From positions 537,141-601,140 of the forward strand of contig JAKOGI010000439.1 in the NCBI GenBank assembly GCA_029747015.1: 64,000 nt of DNA, given 5' to 3'. Shown in pieces: positions 10,922-22,399 of the stretch. The first letter of the stretch is position 1, and each line of letters starts with the position of its first letter. Source of the DNA: Carnegiea gigantea. Its lineage: Eukaryota > Streptophyta > Magnoliopsida > Caryophyllales > Cactaceae. A program made the position numbers and the translations under genes. The notes under the pieces are model-generated. The model was not told where the DNA came from, did not search any database, and saw only the letters and a list, made by a program, of their open reading frames with translations.

Positions 10922-11698
10922 TCAATAGAGAGTATCGTTGTAATAAAGAAAATGTGGTGCTCGCCTTTGGATTTCCGTCTTATGCCTAGCATCATTTGGT
11001 AGCTTCTCGTGTTTCAGGTAATTAATCAGCGGGTGATGCCAATCTTCTTTTTCCACCTTATAAACATAGACTGCATTAACTCCCTGGATGAGTTCATCTT
11101 CTGATGGTGTGACGGCCCACTTACCGTAAACTGAAATCGTCATATCCTCATCTGCCTCCAGTGCTAAAGTGGCTGCGAGATTTGCGAGCGCGTTAGCCAT
11201 CGTGTTGGCACTCCTAGGGATGTGCTGTAACTTGATGGTATCTAGCTTATCTAAGATTTGGTGGGCCTGTGTGTGATACGGGATCAAATCCTTTTTCTTA
11301 ATCTCATACTCCTCGAGAAGTTGATTGATGACTAGTTGTAAACTGTCGTACATATCTAAGTCTCTGATGCCTATCTTTACGGCCATTTGGAGGCCTAAGA
11401 TAAGTGCCTGATATTTAGCCATGTTATTGGAGCACAACTGAGTCAATGTAAATGAGTATGGTAGGATGTGTTTCTCAAGGGAGATGAGCACTACCCCAGC
11501 TTTAGCGCCATCTTGTCGTGTCGCACTGTCAAAGTACATTTCCCACGGGGGAAGAATGTCTATGACAAATACTTCTTCACTAGGTAGATCGTCGTTTAGC
11601 TCCCACTCGTCAGGAACTGGGTGATCTGCCAAGAAGTCTGCCAGTACCTGCCCTTTAACAGCCTTTTGTGGTATGTAGATGAGGTCGAATTGTTCCAA
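10922..11698 (-). pseudogene. Tat1 RNase H
   Basis: RNase H removes the RNA strand during reverse transcription. The frame carries a connection segment (ADFLADHPVP) and then the RNase H fold starting WEMYFDSA, which keeps the first catalytic Asp. The family AEY motif reads AKY, so the catalytic Glu is Lys. The usual GDS region reads MYDSLQLV. The MADALA-type motif reads MANALA, replacing the last Asp by Asn. With these changes it is unlikely to be active. It follows RT and precedes integrase, as in all gypsy elements. Confidence 0.85.
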
Positions 11699-11798
11699 GA
11701 TAACAGCTCACTTTGCTAGCCGTCCACTCAGGATCGGCCTGGACAAGATATACTTGATTGGTCAGCCTTAGAGATGACTCGTACTGTGTGAGCTTGCA

Positions 11799-12790
11799 TT
11801 AATGCCTTAACTTCTGCACAGCGAACATGAGAGCCGAACATATCTTTTCGATTGGGGAGTAATTTAATTCAGCCCTGACCAAGGTTCGACTCAGGTAGTA
11901 AAGAGCTCTCTCTTTGCCCTCCTCATTTTCCTGCGCACATAATGCCCCCAGTGATCTTTCTTGGGCTGCAATATAAAGTATCAAAGGCTTACTGGGAATT
12001 GGAGCTCCTAGCACCGATGGGCTTGATAAATATTTCTTGATACTTTTAAATGCATTTCTGCATAATTCATTCCATTCAAAATGTGCCCCTTTCATATAAG
12101 GCGGCTAAAAGGATGACAACGACTGGCTAAGTTTGATATGAACCTCCTGATATATGCTAAGCGCCTTTGTAAACCACGAAGCACCTTAAGGTTCTTAGGC
12201 TCGGGCATGTCTTGAATGGCTTTAACTTTAGCTTGGTCAATTTCAATGCCTCGATGTCGGATGATAAAGCCTAAGAATTTACCGAAAGTAACACCGAATG
12301 CGCACTTAAGTGGATTCATCTTGAGTTGACATCTTAGTAATCTCTCGAAGATTTGCTGGAGATCACACAAGTGGTCTAGCCTCTTTCTTGACTTGACCAC
12401 TCGATTGTCAATGTAGCATTCCACCATCTTGTGTAGCATGTCCTCAAAGATAGTTTGCATCGCCCTTTGGTATGTGGCTCCTGCATTTTTCAACCCAAAT
12501 GGCATCACCTTGTAGCAGAAGATGCCTTTAGGTGTGCGGAAAGCTGTGGCTTCCTGATCTTCTAGTGCCATTTGAATCTGATTGTATCCTGCTGTGCAAT
12601 CCATAGAGGACAGAGCTTCATGCCCTGTTGTAGAATCAATCATGAGTTCCGTCACAGGCAGTGGAAAATCATCTTTGGGGCAGACATCATTGAGATCCCG
12701 AAAATCCACACAAACACGCAGTTGGCCGTTCTTTTTCCTTACAGGGACAATGTTCGCAATCCATGTTGGGTACTTGACTTTGCGAATCAA
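11799..12790 (-). pseudogene. Tat1 reverse transcriptase
   Basis: The RT frame (12092-12790) shows VPVRKKNGQLRVCVDFRDLN, SSMDCTAGYNQI, FGLKNAGATYQRAM and KFLGFI blocks in order. The catalytic YVDD box reads YIDN, so the second Asp is lost and activity is doubtful. A stop after SRLI is followed, in another frame, by the RT-RNase H junction (11799-12095) with ILYIAAQE, ALYYLSRTL and EKICSALMFAVQKLRH. These are typical Tat-lineage sequences. Confidence 0.9.
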
Positions 12791-12921
12791 TCCTACCTGT
12801 ATGAGTTTGTTGATTGCCTTTTCGATTTCTAGTACTAACTCCGGTCAGAAGCGCCGTTGGGTTTGTTTCTTAGGCGAAACGCCCTTTTTAATAGACAATT
12901 GGTGGATTGCGACTTTTGGGT

Positions 12922-13955
12922 CTAATCGGGCATTTCTTTGAAGTTCCAAGCAGACAAATCTTTGTACTCGGATAGGAGATTAAAATACTCCTTTTCCTCT
13001 TTGGGTGTGAGCAATGAGCTCACGTAAATAGGGCGAGGCTCCTCACTAGTTCCAAGATTCAACTCTTTAAGTTCATCTATTGTGGCTTGTCCTCCATTTT
13101 CTAGAGTCTCAGGAGTTTCCACGAGTTCTCTTTTGGCATCTGAGTCATCAACTTCTCAGACTATGATATGATTGGAGGAAGCTTGTTCCTCTTGCTTGAG
13201 CTCCTCTTCTAGGCTCGAATTAACCCTATGGCCAGTGAAAACCACTACTATCTTCACATCTAGAGTCGATAAGCGTTTCATACAAGAAGGGATGGCACTT
13301 TGGACTTCATTTATTTTGCCAAGACAACCAAATACTAAGCCCCTCTCCTGTGTGGATGGCGAGCTTGGCAATTCTTCACCTGACTTGATCCTGGTGAAGA
13401 CTGAAGGTTTAGGTTGTGTGCCTACTTTTAACCTCTAAAAAGCAGAAAACTTTGAGACTTTGCCATTTCCCACTCTGTCGAACAAAGAAGTGCGTCCTCA
13501 TGAAGTGAAAGATTACAATATGTCAAACACAGAGGATTTTGGTTTGCTCTTGCCATCTTCCTCATCACTTTCAATGATCTATTCTGCTGCAATATACTGA
13601 GCATAGGATTGCTTGTCTTTATGTCGTCCTGAAATCCGGATGGGTTGAAGCGGTACATAACCGAGGCTTACCTTTAGAACTGCCACCATGCCACCTTGCT
13701 CTTGTATTTTTTTTTTTGGTGTGTCTCATTGATGCCGTAGGGCTTAGCTGCGATGATATATCCCAAAGAAACTAGCTTATCGAAGTCATAACCAGATTTC
13801 TTCATCAGCTTGTACGCATTTGGATCAAATCCATCATCGGTGCGCACCTTTGGCAAGTCACTCTCTTCTTGAAGTGAGCCATTGGAAGAAACAACGAAGC
13901 CAGAGAGAGGGGCTTTAGCAACCCTGCTTTTGCTAGCGTTATGAGTTGGAAGCAC
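12922..13955 (-). pseudogene. Tat1 protease-RT linker and N-terminal RT region
   Basis: The minus strand encodes pieces typical of the Tat linker. FDPNAYKLMKKSGYDF lies in 13674-13955. The piece NLGTSEEPRPIYVSSLL...LLSEYKDLSAWNFKEMPD in 12922-13122 is the segment just upstream of RT. The reading changes frame repeatedly between 13130 and 13670, so the polyprotein is broken here. Confidence 0.7.
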
Positions 13956-14212
13956 TCCTTTATCTCCAAGGATACATTAATCAGTCTCCTTGAATTTGCT
14001 AATAGGCTTAGTTGTGCTTTCAAGAGTTGTGCATTTACTGAATCACACGTCACCATCCTTGCGGCGGGATTTAGGAATGTACCTGAATACTGGTGCTTCA
14101 GGCTTTGTTACAACAACTACCTTTTTGCAGGAAGGATCTATCGTTACTTGACTACTTTCCTTCTCACATTGTTGTCGTTGTTTGGCATTATCATTAGTGC
14201 CAATGTTTGTCT

Positions 14213-14902
14213 TCACATAGTATCTTCATCACCCCTTTTACCAGTAGAGGAGATAAAGGTTGGTATTTCTTCCTTCAAAGGCGCTCCTTTCTCGAAGAAT
14301 CTTGCATCGGCAAAATAAGATTCAGCCTTCGTAAATGGTTTAACATCACCATTTATCTTCTTCTCCCCGTCGCGGTAATACTTGAGACACTGGTGCAAAG
14401 TTGATGCCACCACTCCATGCTCATGAAGCCAAGGCCGTCCTAGCAACAACTTATATGAAGTTTTTGAATCCATCACATGGAAGATAGATGTTGTGGACAG
14501 ATCACCCATTGCCAACTCGAGGCGAATCATACCGATTGCACGTTGACCCTCTAGGTTGAAGCCTTGTATCATCATTCGACTCTTGGAGAGTTCCTCAACA
14601 GTAATCCCTAAGTCGTTCATAGTACACTTGGGCATGATGTTGACCGTCGAGCCATCATCTGCCATGATGCGCTAGACTTTTTGCCCTTGAATATAGTCAG
14701 TGGCAAACAATGGACGATTGTGGGGTTTTGACCCAAGCAATAGATCATCATCTGTAAATGACACAGCCGTGTTACAAGTGACGCACTGAGTTGGAAGCTT
14801 TGCAGGCTCTTTGGCTTCCTTTACGTTGTCAGCATATGACTTTGCATGGTACACGGCAGCCGCAACTTGCTCACGCATTTCATGAGGTTCCAACTCATGC
14901 AT
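14213..14902 (-). pseudogene. Tat1 aspartic protease region
   Basis: The protease cleaves the Gag-Pol polyprotein. The frame 14213-14665 begins ADDGSTVNIMPK, the DDGS-type active site found in Tat proteases. It continues with MIQGFN and YKLLLGRPWLHEHGVVASTLHQ, the conserved C-terminal half. Just upstream (14672-14902) the reading continues in another frame with DYIQGQKV, so a frameshift or stop separates the two parts. Confidence 0.8.
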
Positions 14903-15371
14903 TCGGGCAGAGCTTCTAAGACGGCGAGGACTCTGTCATCTGTATTTGAAGAGGATGCCTTTTGGAGATCTTCCTGTGCATCTTCCTCATCATCCTCATC
15001 TTCAAGCTCAGAACACAAAACCATGTTAAATGTAGCATTCTTAAAGAAGCCCTTGGGAAGAATTCTTCTAATGTGACAGGGACAAGGGATTCTTGTTTAA
15101 GCAGCTCGACCGATTGAACTCCATGCCTCTTACTAGAATTGGGCTTCTTCCCCCTAGGGCATCGGGGCTTCTTATTTCTGGCGTGACTCTTTCTTCGACG
15201 GAGTGGGAGTGGTTAAACCTGCATTTGATTCCTAGGCCTTCGTCTAGTGACGAGTGTCCATCCTTCATTGTCTTCATCAGGAATATCTGGCACATGCTCA
15301 GTCTCCATAAGTGTCGTCGGAACCATTAATGAAAGCATTACTAGCTCAAAGCTTCCAAATTGTATGGTAAC

Positions 15372-16797
15372 TCACTCTTCTTTCATCGCAGGAGCCAAGT
15401 CACAATGCTCACACAAAAATATCGTGTGATTGGTTTCAACCGCCTCATCCAAGTCTAGGATGATCGTTCCATCCTGAGCCAATTGCATAATATGCTCCTT
15501 GAGCGTTATGCACTTTTCAATAGGGTGACTAATGACCTTGTGATACCGACAATACTTCGGGTCATTCACCTTGCCTGCCTCTTCGGGGCGTTTTTGATGG
15601 CGGTAACTCAATGATAGCCTTTTCTAATAAATCATCCAACATGCCTGACAAATCTGAGTTAGGGAATAGGTACTTCCTTTCTTGAAGCTCTTTCAACGTA
15701 GGGCACTTCTTCCTAGCTTCTTTCATTGATGGGCAGTGCTTCTCCTCTATTCTTGATTTTCCTGAATCCGGATTGGTTCGCTTGTAGTGACTGACATGGA
15801 TTCTTCAGTGGAGCTCTTGGAAGACTTAGGATTTTTTTTAAAGTCACCCTTGTCCTTCCTTGCTTCAAAAGTAGGGGAAACTTTTCCAACGACGATTAGC
15901 TATCGTCATCTCCATATCATACGCCTTAGTAGCCAACTCTTGGAAAGTCCTGGGCTTGCTCATCTGTAGGACGTAAAGCAGGTCCCACAACATGCCTTGA
16001 GTACACATCTCTACCGCAGAAGTCTCAGAAAATCGATCCTTACACTCGAGTCTGAGTGAGCGCCAGCGGTTGATGTAGTCAAGAACAGGTTTGTCTTTCC
16101 ACTGTTTAGTATTTGTTAGCTCAGTCATACTAACTGTGCGGTGGGTGCTATAGAACCTGTTCAGAAACTCTTGCTCCATCTACTCCCAGCTATCAAGGGA
16201 CTCGGGTAGCAAATCAGTATACTAGTCGAATGCGATACCCTTCAAAGTCTAAACAAACTGCTTCATCAGTAAGTCACCGCTAATGCCGGCATTGTTCCAC
16301 ATCTCAATGAAGTATGCAACATGTTGTTTTGGGTTACCTTTCCCATCAAATTGGTTGAACTTGGGAGGTTAGTAACCACAAGGCATACGAAGAACGTCAA
16401 TCCTCTTCGTGTAGGGTTTGGTGTAGAGATGAATCTTCTGTGAACCAACCCCTAGCTGAGTTTTGATAGCATTGGCAATTAACTCCTGGATTTGTTCACA
16501 AGTCATTGCGCTTAGAGATGAGTCATTTTGTGGCTTTTCGCCCTTCTTTGACCTGCCATCATCCTCAGAAGCCTCGCTTCGATTGGACCCTTTTTCGTCC
16601 TTGTCGCCGCTTATGCCTTTGTTGGATGATGCACGTGACCATTTGTCCAGTTTTTTCAGCAACTCAGTAATGTGTTCCTCTTGGCGCTTGATGTATGCAT
16701 CTTTTTCTGCACTCTCCTTAGAGAGCCTTTCCAACGTGGCCTTCATGCTAGCGAACTCTTTTTCAAAATTGACAAATCCTACCATCATAGCAGGCAT
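15372..16797 (-). pseudogene. Tat1 Gag
   Basis: Gag forms the particle that houses reverse transcription. The N-terminal part (16369-16797) is Lys/Glu-rich with heptad spacing, so a coiled coil is likely, followed by a Ser/Asp/Lys stretch. The capsid-like Retrotrans_gag core lies at 15865-16179 (EQEFLNRFYSTHRTVSM...YINRWRSLRLECKDRFSE). A zinc-finger-like CRYHK...H...KC segment lies at 15372-15611. The pieces are in different frames with stops between them, so no full-length Gag is encoded. Confidence 0.8.
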
Positions 16798-17279
16798 GAT
16801 GACGGTAAGGGATGATTCAGCCTAAGATTGTGGAAGGGCTGCTCTTCTTGGTGACATCGCAGAAGAATCGCTGCTGTAATAATCTTCCGCTTCAAAAATG
16901 GAGATTAATGCTTCGTCTTCATTTCCTGAATGGATTTCCCCTTGATAGGGCCAACAGACGGAACTTTACCAACTCCGTCATGCATGTTGGAGTCAGTGTT
17001 ATCGGTCGAATGTAAGGATACAATTGCAACTGCTCTTTTGGTGACAGTGGCTGCTGTAGCCTTCACCATGTTTCATGTCACCACTCCGGTGCTTTGCTTA
17101 CTGGAAGTGGTGTCAGAGTTGGAGGATCTTCGTTAGAAAGATCCGGATTTCTTCTTTAAAGATAGAGAGACGACATTCCTTTTGGCCATATCTTCCTTGC
17201 GAATAGGTGGTTGAAAATGCTAGATTTCCAAGAGAAAGAGCTGAGAGGCAGAGTTGTCCCACCGAGCGTGCTAGAAATT

Positions 17280-17862
17280 TGTAACCACAAATTTTAAGTC
17301 TAAATTGAATTAAGACAAGAAATATAGAACAAATTCAATTTTTATATTTATAATAAAAATGGGTACAATCTCTAAATATTTTGTTACAAGTGAACAAATG
17401 AAACTCCTCTGATTCAATCTCTTGTTTGTGATTTGATGGAGCATCGAAATAACTTGAATCTCGATCAAGTATATACTTCAATCTCTAGAGTGAACGACAC
17501 GTTTTAATATGCTTATTGTCTCTTTCTAGAGAGTCTTCTGTGGGAGAGAATTTTTTTATCCCCGAATGAGGAGGGATGGAGTTATGTTTATAAGGAGGAG
17601 CTTCCCCTCTCTTTTAGAGATTGCGAATTAATAGCCTTCTTGGGTCGATAGATGGGCCTTCAACTCGGGCCGATGACTTGAGAGTCTATTTAAGTTGACG
17701 ACTTGGCAGTCCACTGGACCATTGACTTGATATTTTATTGGCCCGTTGACTGGATGATCGTTTGGATATAAATAATTAAATTAATTAATGGGACTAGCCA
17801 ACATTGATTAACTTAAATTATTTAGTGATGTAGCACGTATTTAATTTTTTTCGATGCCTACA
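17280..17862 (-). repeat. 5' LTR of Tat1 (583 bp)
   Basis: It aligns with 3533-4139 and has the same termini (TGTAGGCATC start and TGGTTACA end on the element strand). Being upstream of gag on the minus strand, it would supply the promoter. A TATA-like CTTATAAACATAAC lies on the minus strand at 17581-17594. After the LTR the minus strand reads TTTCTAGCACGCTCGGTGGG. The primer tRNA is not clear to me. Confidence 0.85.
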
Positions 17863-19080
17863 GGGGGATCAGGGGTTTCCTATCCATGGCCATCCTTAAA
17901 GGCCAAAATTTGTTCATAGCCATCAGTCAAGTGATCTAAAATATGAAAGGTAATATGTACATCGTCTTAACGTACGCCAAAAGTAGAAAGTGCAGAGGAC
18001 TGGTGTAATCTCCTGCCTCCCACAGTGTTCCACCCCCCTTTTGATTCGTGTCATTTTCTACTAGTGTCGTATTATTTCCAACACGTATCGACTATGATTG
18101 CGCCTGCTGGATATCTACCTCGTGGGTATCCCCTGTTTTCCTCTTCCGTTTTCGAGTTTTAGTTCGTCTCTTTCTCTTTCTTACTTTCTTTTATTGTTGA
18201 CACTGCTCGTAGTTAGTCTCCACATGGTCTAGCACCTTGCATTTTGAACCGAAGCTTGGCTTCCCTTCTTACCATCCTCATCTTCAATGGTCACTTCATT
18301 CCAATAGGGAAGAGTTTTATCAACATCAACAAGCAGTTTAGCATATGCAACACGATCTTGATTTGCTATGATTTGGTTTAGCAAATAGGGGTTTTTCAAT
18401 CACACTAGCTACACCACTCAAGGAGTTTTCTGTTCACCAAGACAACAACAAACCATGAAGCGTTACCCATAAGGGAACAATCCGCATCAGATCCTCCTCA
18501 AAGTTGAAATCCTCATGCCAATCTTGCAGGGTCAGAGGCCTATAATTGTACGAGAAAGGCACCAAAATCCATATTGGAACAAGAAAATATCCTTTTTCAT
18601 GGAGATAATTTTGGGCAAGGATATATAGTTCCAAAATTCAGCAACAAACAGCTTCGTCTATTTAAAGAAGGGTTTCAAACCTATCACATTAAAAACTAAT
18701 GGGTATTGTCTTTTCTTTTGTCCCTTGGCAATTTCATCTTTTCTCAACTGCACCATGGTTCCACCAGGTTGAATCAGTTTTTCACGAAAATTACAAATTA
18801 TTCAGACATTTCAAGTTTAGGAGTCAAATGAGTAGAGTGTAAATACCTAACATTGGAATTCGTCCATTCTAGACACCAGGTTGTTTGAATATATGATCTT
18901 CGGTCAAAATCAAGCCGCCCTGAAATTGAAATTGCAGCACCTTTCTGATGAATCGTTACCAAATCGATCACAGAGCTTGCCGAATTCTGACCCCACCAGC
19001 CCCATTTCTTCCTAGCAGAGCACGATGAAGCAAATCACCATTTTCACATTGGGCAGGGACTAGATTGATTAGCAAATTAT
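17863..19080 (-). pseudogene. LINE ORF1 remnant (DUF4283-like)
   Basis: On the minus strand 18434-18634 encodes NYRPLTLQDWHEDFNF...LWVTLHGLLLSW, which resembles the DUF4283 domain of plant LINE ORF1 proteins. Downstream, frameshifted pieces match the usual continuation (LPYWNEVTIEDEDG-like, near 18280). ORF1 proteins bind LINE RNA. The ORF2 start lies at 3533 on the far side of Tat1, in the same strand and correct order, so Tat1 split one LINE. The 5' end near 19080 is approximate. Confidence 0.6.
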
Positions 19081-20139
19081 ATCTTTCTCAAAGAAAAAAA
19101 AAAATTAAATAACAAATACAAAAGAAGCAAAAAGAGGGAAACTAGTAGTTGGTTATTGTTCTCAGGCTAACCCACTTGATATTGCAAATTATGATGTACA
19201 TCCGACAGTTTATGCTTCGGGGTCATGTCAGTACCATGTGTAATTGCAATATCAGCTTTTTTTTTTTCACGGATATATTTTCATGCCAACAATTTTTTTT
19301 TTTAAAATTTTGTTACAAACAGTTTCTTTTTTGGGGAAAAAAAAAAAGCAAGAGGAGTGTGGCGGTTATGTGATCATGCTGCAGTCTGTTCGGTTGCCAC
19401 ATTCTGATATTGCATTTCTCTTTTGTGTTCCTGGTTGAAGCTTCTCACACGTGTTATTGAAGATTTGCTTTGGTGCTTTCATTGAATTGTTTGCTATTAT
19501 CATTTGCTAAATTTACTACTACTATTTTAACAAGTTGGAATCTCATGGTTTTGTGAGAATTCTGATCTTAAATATGTACATGAGCACCGTGGAAGGTAGA
19601 GAAGTCGAAATTGAAGAATGCACAGTTGCAAAAAGTTTGATTCGTATGTATGTTAATGATTTTAAATTAAAGAATGTACAGTTGAAATTGAAGTTTCTTG
19701 CTGCACTATTGAACAAAAAAAAAAAAACTGTCTCTATATTCACGACATTCATAAACATGAATCTTAAAAAGAGGAATCAAAGCAGAGGGTTGAACAAATC
19801 CAAATTTCATAATGAACAACCATTGTCGATTCAATGAATAAACTGACTTCGAGAACATGCGCTAACTACTTGGTGAACAAAACTGGATTCTCATATAGGT
19901 TTGTTCATTGAGTTATTAATAGCTTGTCACCATCCAGTTTAAGTTTTTCAGTTTGTTAATAAGCCTTGTTCACTAGCACATAGCACCCAGAAAGAATTAA
20001 GGCACTATGAATTTAGTAATTTGCATGTTCGTCCCCCTCTCTCCGCCCGTCAACAATTGAATTGGGGTGGTGAATAGCCTGGTGTAAGCTGATAAAACAA
20101 TTAGTCGTTTGTTGTTGTTGTTCATCTTAGGAAGAAATT

Positions 20140-20440
20140 AAAGTCTCAAGGTTGTTCACTATAAAATATTCAATTTAGGGGGGAAAAAAATTAATCACTG
20201 AGGTTATTCAAGATTGTTCGCTAACTATAGTCGGTGTGTTAATTAATCACTTAAGATTGTTCACTTTAAAATATTTAGTTCAAGAAAAAAAAAATCACTT
20301 ACATCACTCAAGATTGTTCACTAACCAAAGTAAGTGTATTCATTTACTCACTCAAGTTTGTTCACTATGAAACATTTATTTTATTCATTGGATTACTAAG
20401 GTTGTTCATTGTGAGAATTTAATTTGTTTATTATGTTAAT
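20140..20440. repeat. Degenerate ~100-105-bp tandem repeat
   Basis: TTGTTCACT recurs at 20152, 20257 and 20358, each followed by ATAAAATATT-like sequence. A second marker, AGATTGTTC(G/A)CTAAC, recurs near 20211 and 20311. The spacing is about 100-105 bases and the copies have diverged. Confidence 0.6.
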
Positions 20441-20927
20441 CATATTTGTTATGGTAAAATATGACTTAGTACACACTAGTCATGCACATTTGTTCAATAT
20501 ATAAACTTGATTAATAAAGAGTATTCATTCGATGAATGAACGAGTTTTATAATATTTCTATTTCCATTAGACAATTTAAAAATATTTACATGGTTGGCAA
20601 ATATATGCTCTATTCTAGATTCAACTATGTGCTTGACCCAAAAAAAAATTAACCACAAAATATTACTCTAAACCAGAATCCTCCTCATATCATTTGGTTC
20701 ACAAATAGTGTACTATTACGTGATAGAGCCCCCCCCAAAAAAAATCAATCCAGATTGTCATAATCCTGTTGCTGTTGCTAGTGTTTGCAAGGCATCTATC
20801 AGCTATTGTTCATAGTTTTCGTTGCTGTAGTGAATATTTCATTGCTTCTTTGGTAGATGTAATTGTTTTTATTTTTGTTAATTTTTTAATTATATAACTG
20901 ACTGGGATATATCGTGCTGATGCGGCA

Positions 20928-21005
20928 ATGAGAGTATATACTCTCATGTGTATAATATATGTATTGCACTTGATACAAAGTCTATATCATACACTCGAGT
21001 GTATG
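20928..21005. repeat. Two perfect palindromes, 20 and 18 bp
   Basis: ATGAGAGTATATACTCTCAT (20928-20947) and CATACACTCGAGTGTATG (20988-21005) are exact self-complements 40 bases apart. GTACTCTCATATGAC follows at about 21005-21019, repeating part of the first. Palindromic hairpins of this kind can mark transposon or LTR ends, but no function can be assigned. Confidence 0.7.
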
Positions 21006-21099
21006 TACTCTCATATGACACCTAAACAATTATATATTAAAATATAAAATATATGACAAATACACCCCAAAAAATATATATAAAATAAATTTGGAATCA

Positions 21100-21656
21100 T
21101 GTGCTCCCGGATGTATATAATAATTTGCCCACTTGATATACTCAAGAAACCCAGCAAAATTTTGGCAGCGTAACACCCATGTGTGTTTCTCTATATTGAC
21201 TCTTGTAGAAGTGTTTATGTAAGTTGAACCATAGAGGATAACTCCTTATTTATAGAGGCTATATGATGAATTAGCCAAATAAAAAAATACAAAATGATAA
21301 ATTATTACTTAGTAAAATTTATCGTCATAAGTGGACTTAGACAACATTTTATCTTGCCTTATCAAGCCAAACGTGATTAAAACACAAAAATGAGAACAAG
21401 GAAGGTGGCTCGGTTCAAGCTGTAACTATCCTAGGAAATTGGATAGCTCCTAAGTCGATCAGGTATTAGAACTGAGGCAGGTTCTACACTAAATTCCAAA
21501 TTTGTGTTAGGCTTAATAGCTTGACACGCTTAAGTTCGAGCATTTTTTCGAGTTAATCAAATGCTCTATCTTTATGGTGTCTCCAAATATATAGGTTGGG
21601 GCAAAGATTTCTTGATCGGGCATTTTAATAACTGAGACATTTGTTAGGTGTTTACA
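21100..21656 (-). repeat. Probable 3' LTR of Tat2 (left end approximate)
   Basis: The element-strand start TGTAAACACC lies at 21656, immediately after a good polypurine tract. A minus-strand TATA box, CTATAAATAAGGAG, lies at about 21243-21256. No second copy exists in the window, so the other end cannot be fixed. By comparison with Tat1 it could extend left to about 20950. Confidence 0.5.
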
Positions 21657-21672
21657 TTTAGCCCCCACTTTG
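21657..21672 (-). promoter_or_regulatory. Polypurine tract of Tat2
   Basis: The minus strand reads CAAAGTGGGGGCTAAA directly before the LTR start TGTAAACACC. This is the expected plus-strand primer and fixes both the orientation and the LTR edge. Confidence 0.65.
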
Positions 21673-22080
21673 ACAGAGCTTGCAAAAGGCATAGGTCAAA
21701 GTAGACAACATTTGCGCTTACCTGTTTGTCATTGTGTGAAGCACTAGAAGGCCGAGATGCCCAATCCGTGAATTTGATTTTTGGTTGGTCTAGCATGCCT
21801 TGAACTTTCGCTAGTCTAGCATTGATATTGACCTTTTCCCTGTCTACCGTGTCTATTGGTTTGGCTTTGATGTTGACCTTTTGCCAGTCTAGCGTTGATG
21901 AGTTCTTAAATTTGACATTGCCGACCAAGCATGTCTTGATGTTTCGTTGGGCTAGTTGTTCTGAGTTTTTCAATTTGACCTTTTGCTTGTCTGCATGTTT
22001 TGACCTCGTGTCTTGACCTTTGGCTGGTCTAGTTAGCAGGTCTAACGTTCAACTTCAGGTGGTTCAATTGTGACTTCTAA
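21673..22080 (-). repeat. Degenerate short tandem repeats in the Tat2 3' UTR
   Basis: Related phrases such as GCTAGACTGGCAAAAGGTCA and GTAGACAGGGAAAAGGTCA recur on the minus strand between about 21780 and 22050, with CTAGAC/GGTCAA as shared words at 40-60-base spacing. They sit in the same place as the 88-bp array of Tat1 but are unrelated in sequence. Confidence 0.5.
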
Positions 22081-22399
22081 ACTTAATTCTTTTTTACTGA
22101 ACTAATATTATCGGGTGAAAATTCCTATCAAAGTAGTCACGTTGCTTTGTCAAAGGCAAAAACATTTTGAACTTGAGGCCCACACTGCAAATGGGCTTCG
22201 AGATTCGACCTAAAGCATGACAAATGGTGATGGTTGCAGCTTTGACCGGCTAAATGGGGGCCCGAAGCCCATTAATGATCTAGAAGTGGCAAATTCTTTT
22301 CTTTTGCTTCTGATTTATGATAATTCATAGAGCATGCCAGTCACTAGGAACCTGGACATGTGCCCCTCTATGCATACTGTAGTCATTGGCCAAGCTTAT

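Larger units (their letters stand above)
3533..17862 (-). mobile_element. Tat-lineage Ty3/gypsy retrotransposon (Tat1), 14.3 kb
   Basis: Two similar LTRs (3533-4139 and 17280-17862) flank a minus-strand gag, protease, RT, RNase H, integrase series. On the minus strand the 5' LTR is the right one. Between integrase and the 3' LTR lie a + strand PMD gene and an 88-bp tandem array. The order, the linker between protease and RT, and an extra antisense ORF fit the Tat lineage. The five bases flanking the LTRs (TGGAG and GGGGG) match at only three positions, so the target duplication is decayed or uncertain. LTR divergence by eye is near 8% over the first 190 bases. The element is not autonomous. 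Confidence 0.85.
19081..21100. other. AT-rich region without recognisable genes
   Basis: About 2 kb with no coding domain on either strand. Short frames here are interrupted by A or T homopolymers (19268, 19290, 19335, 19717). It contains a degenerate tandem repeat (20140-20440) and two perfect palindromes (20928-21005). Its right part may be the end of the Tat2 LTR. Confidence 0.5.

Noticed and set aside
19149..19837. Short + strand frames considered as a host gene
   Set aside because: They run through A and T homopolymers, show no domain or splice structure, and opposite-strand frames are just as open.
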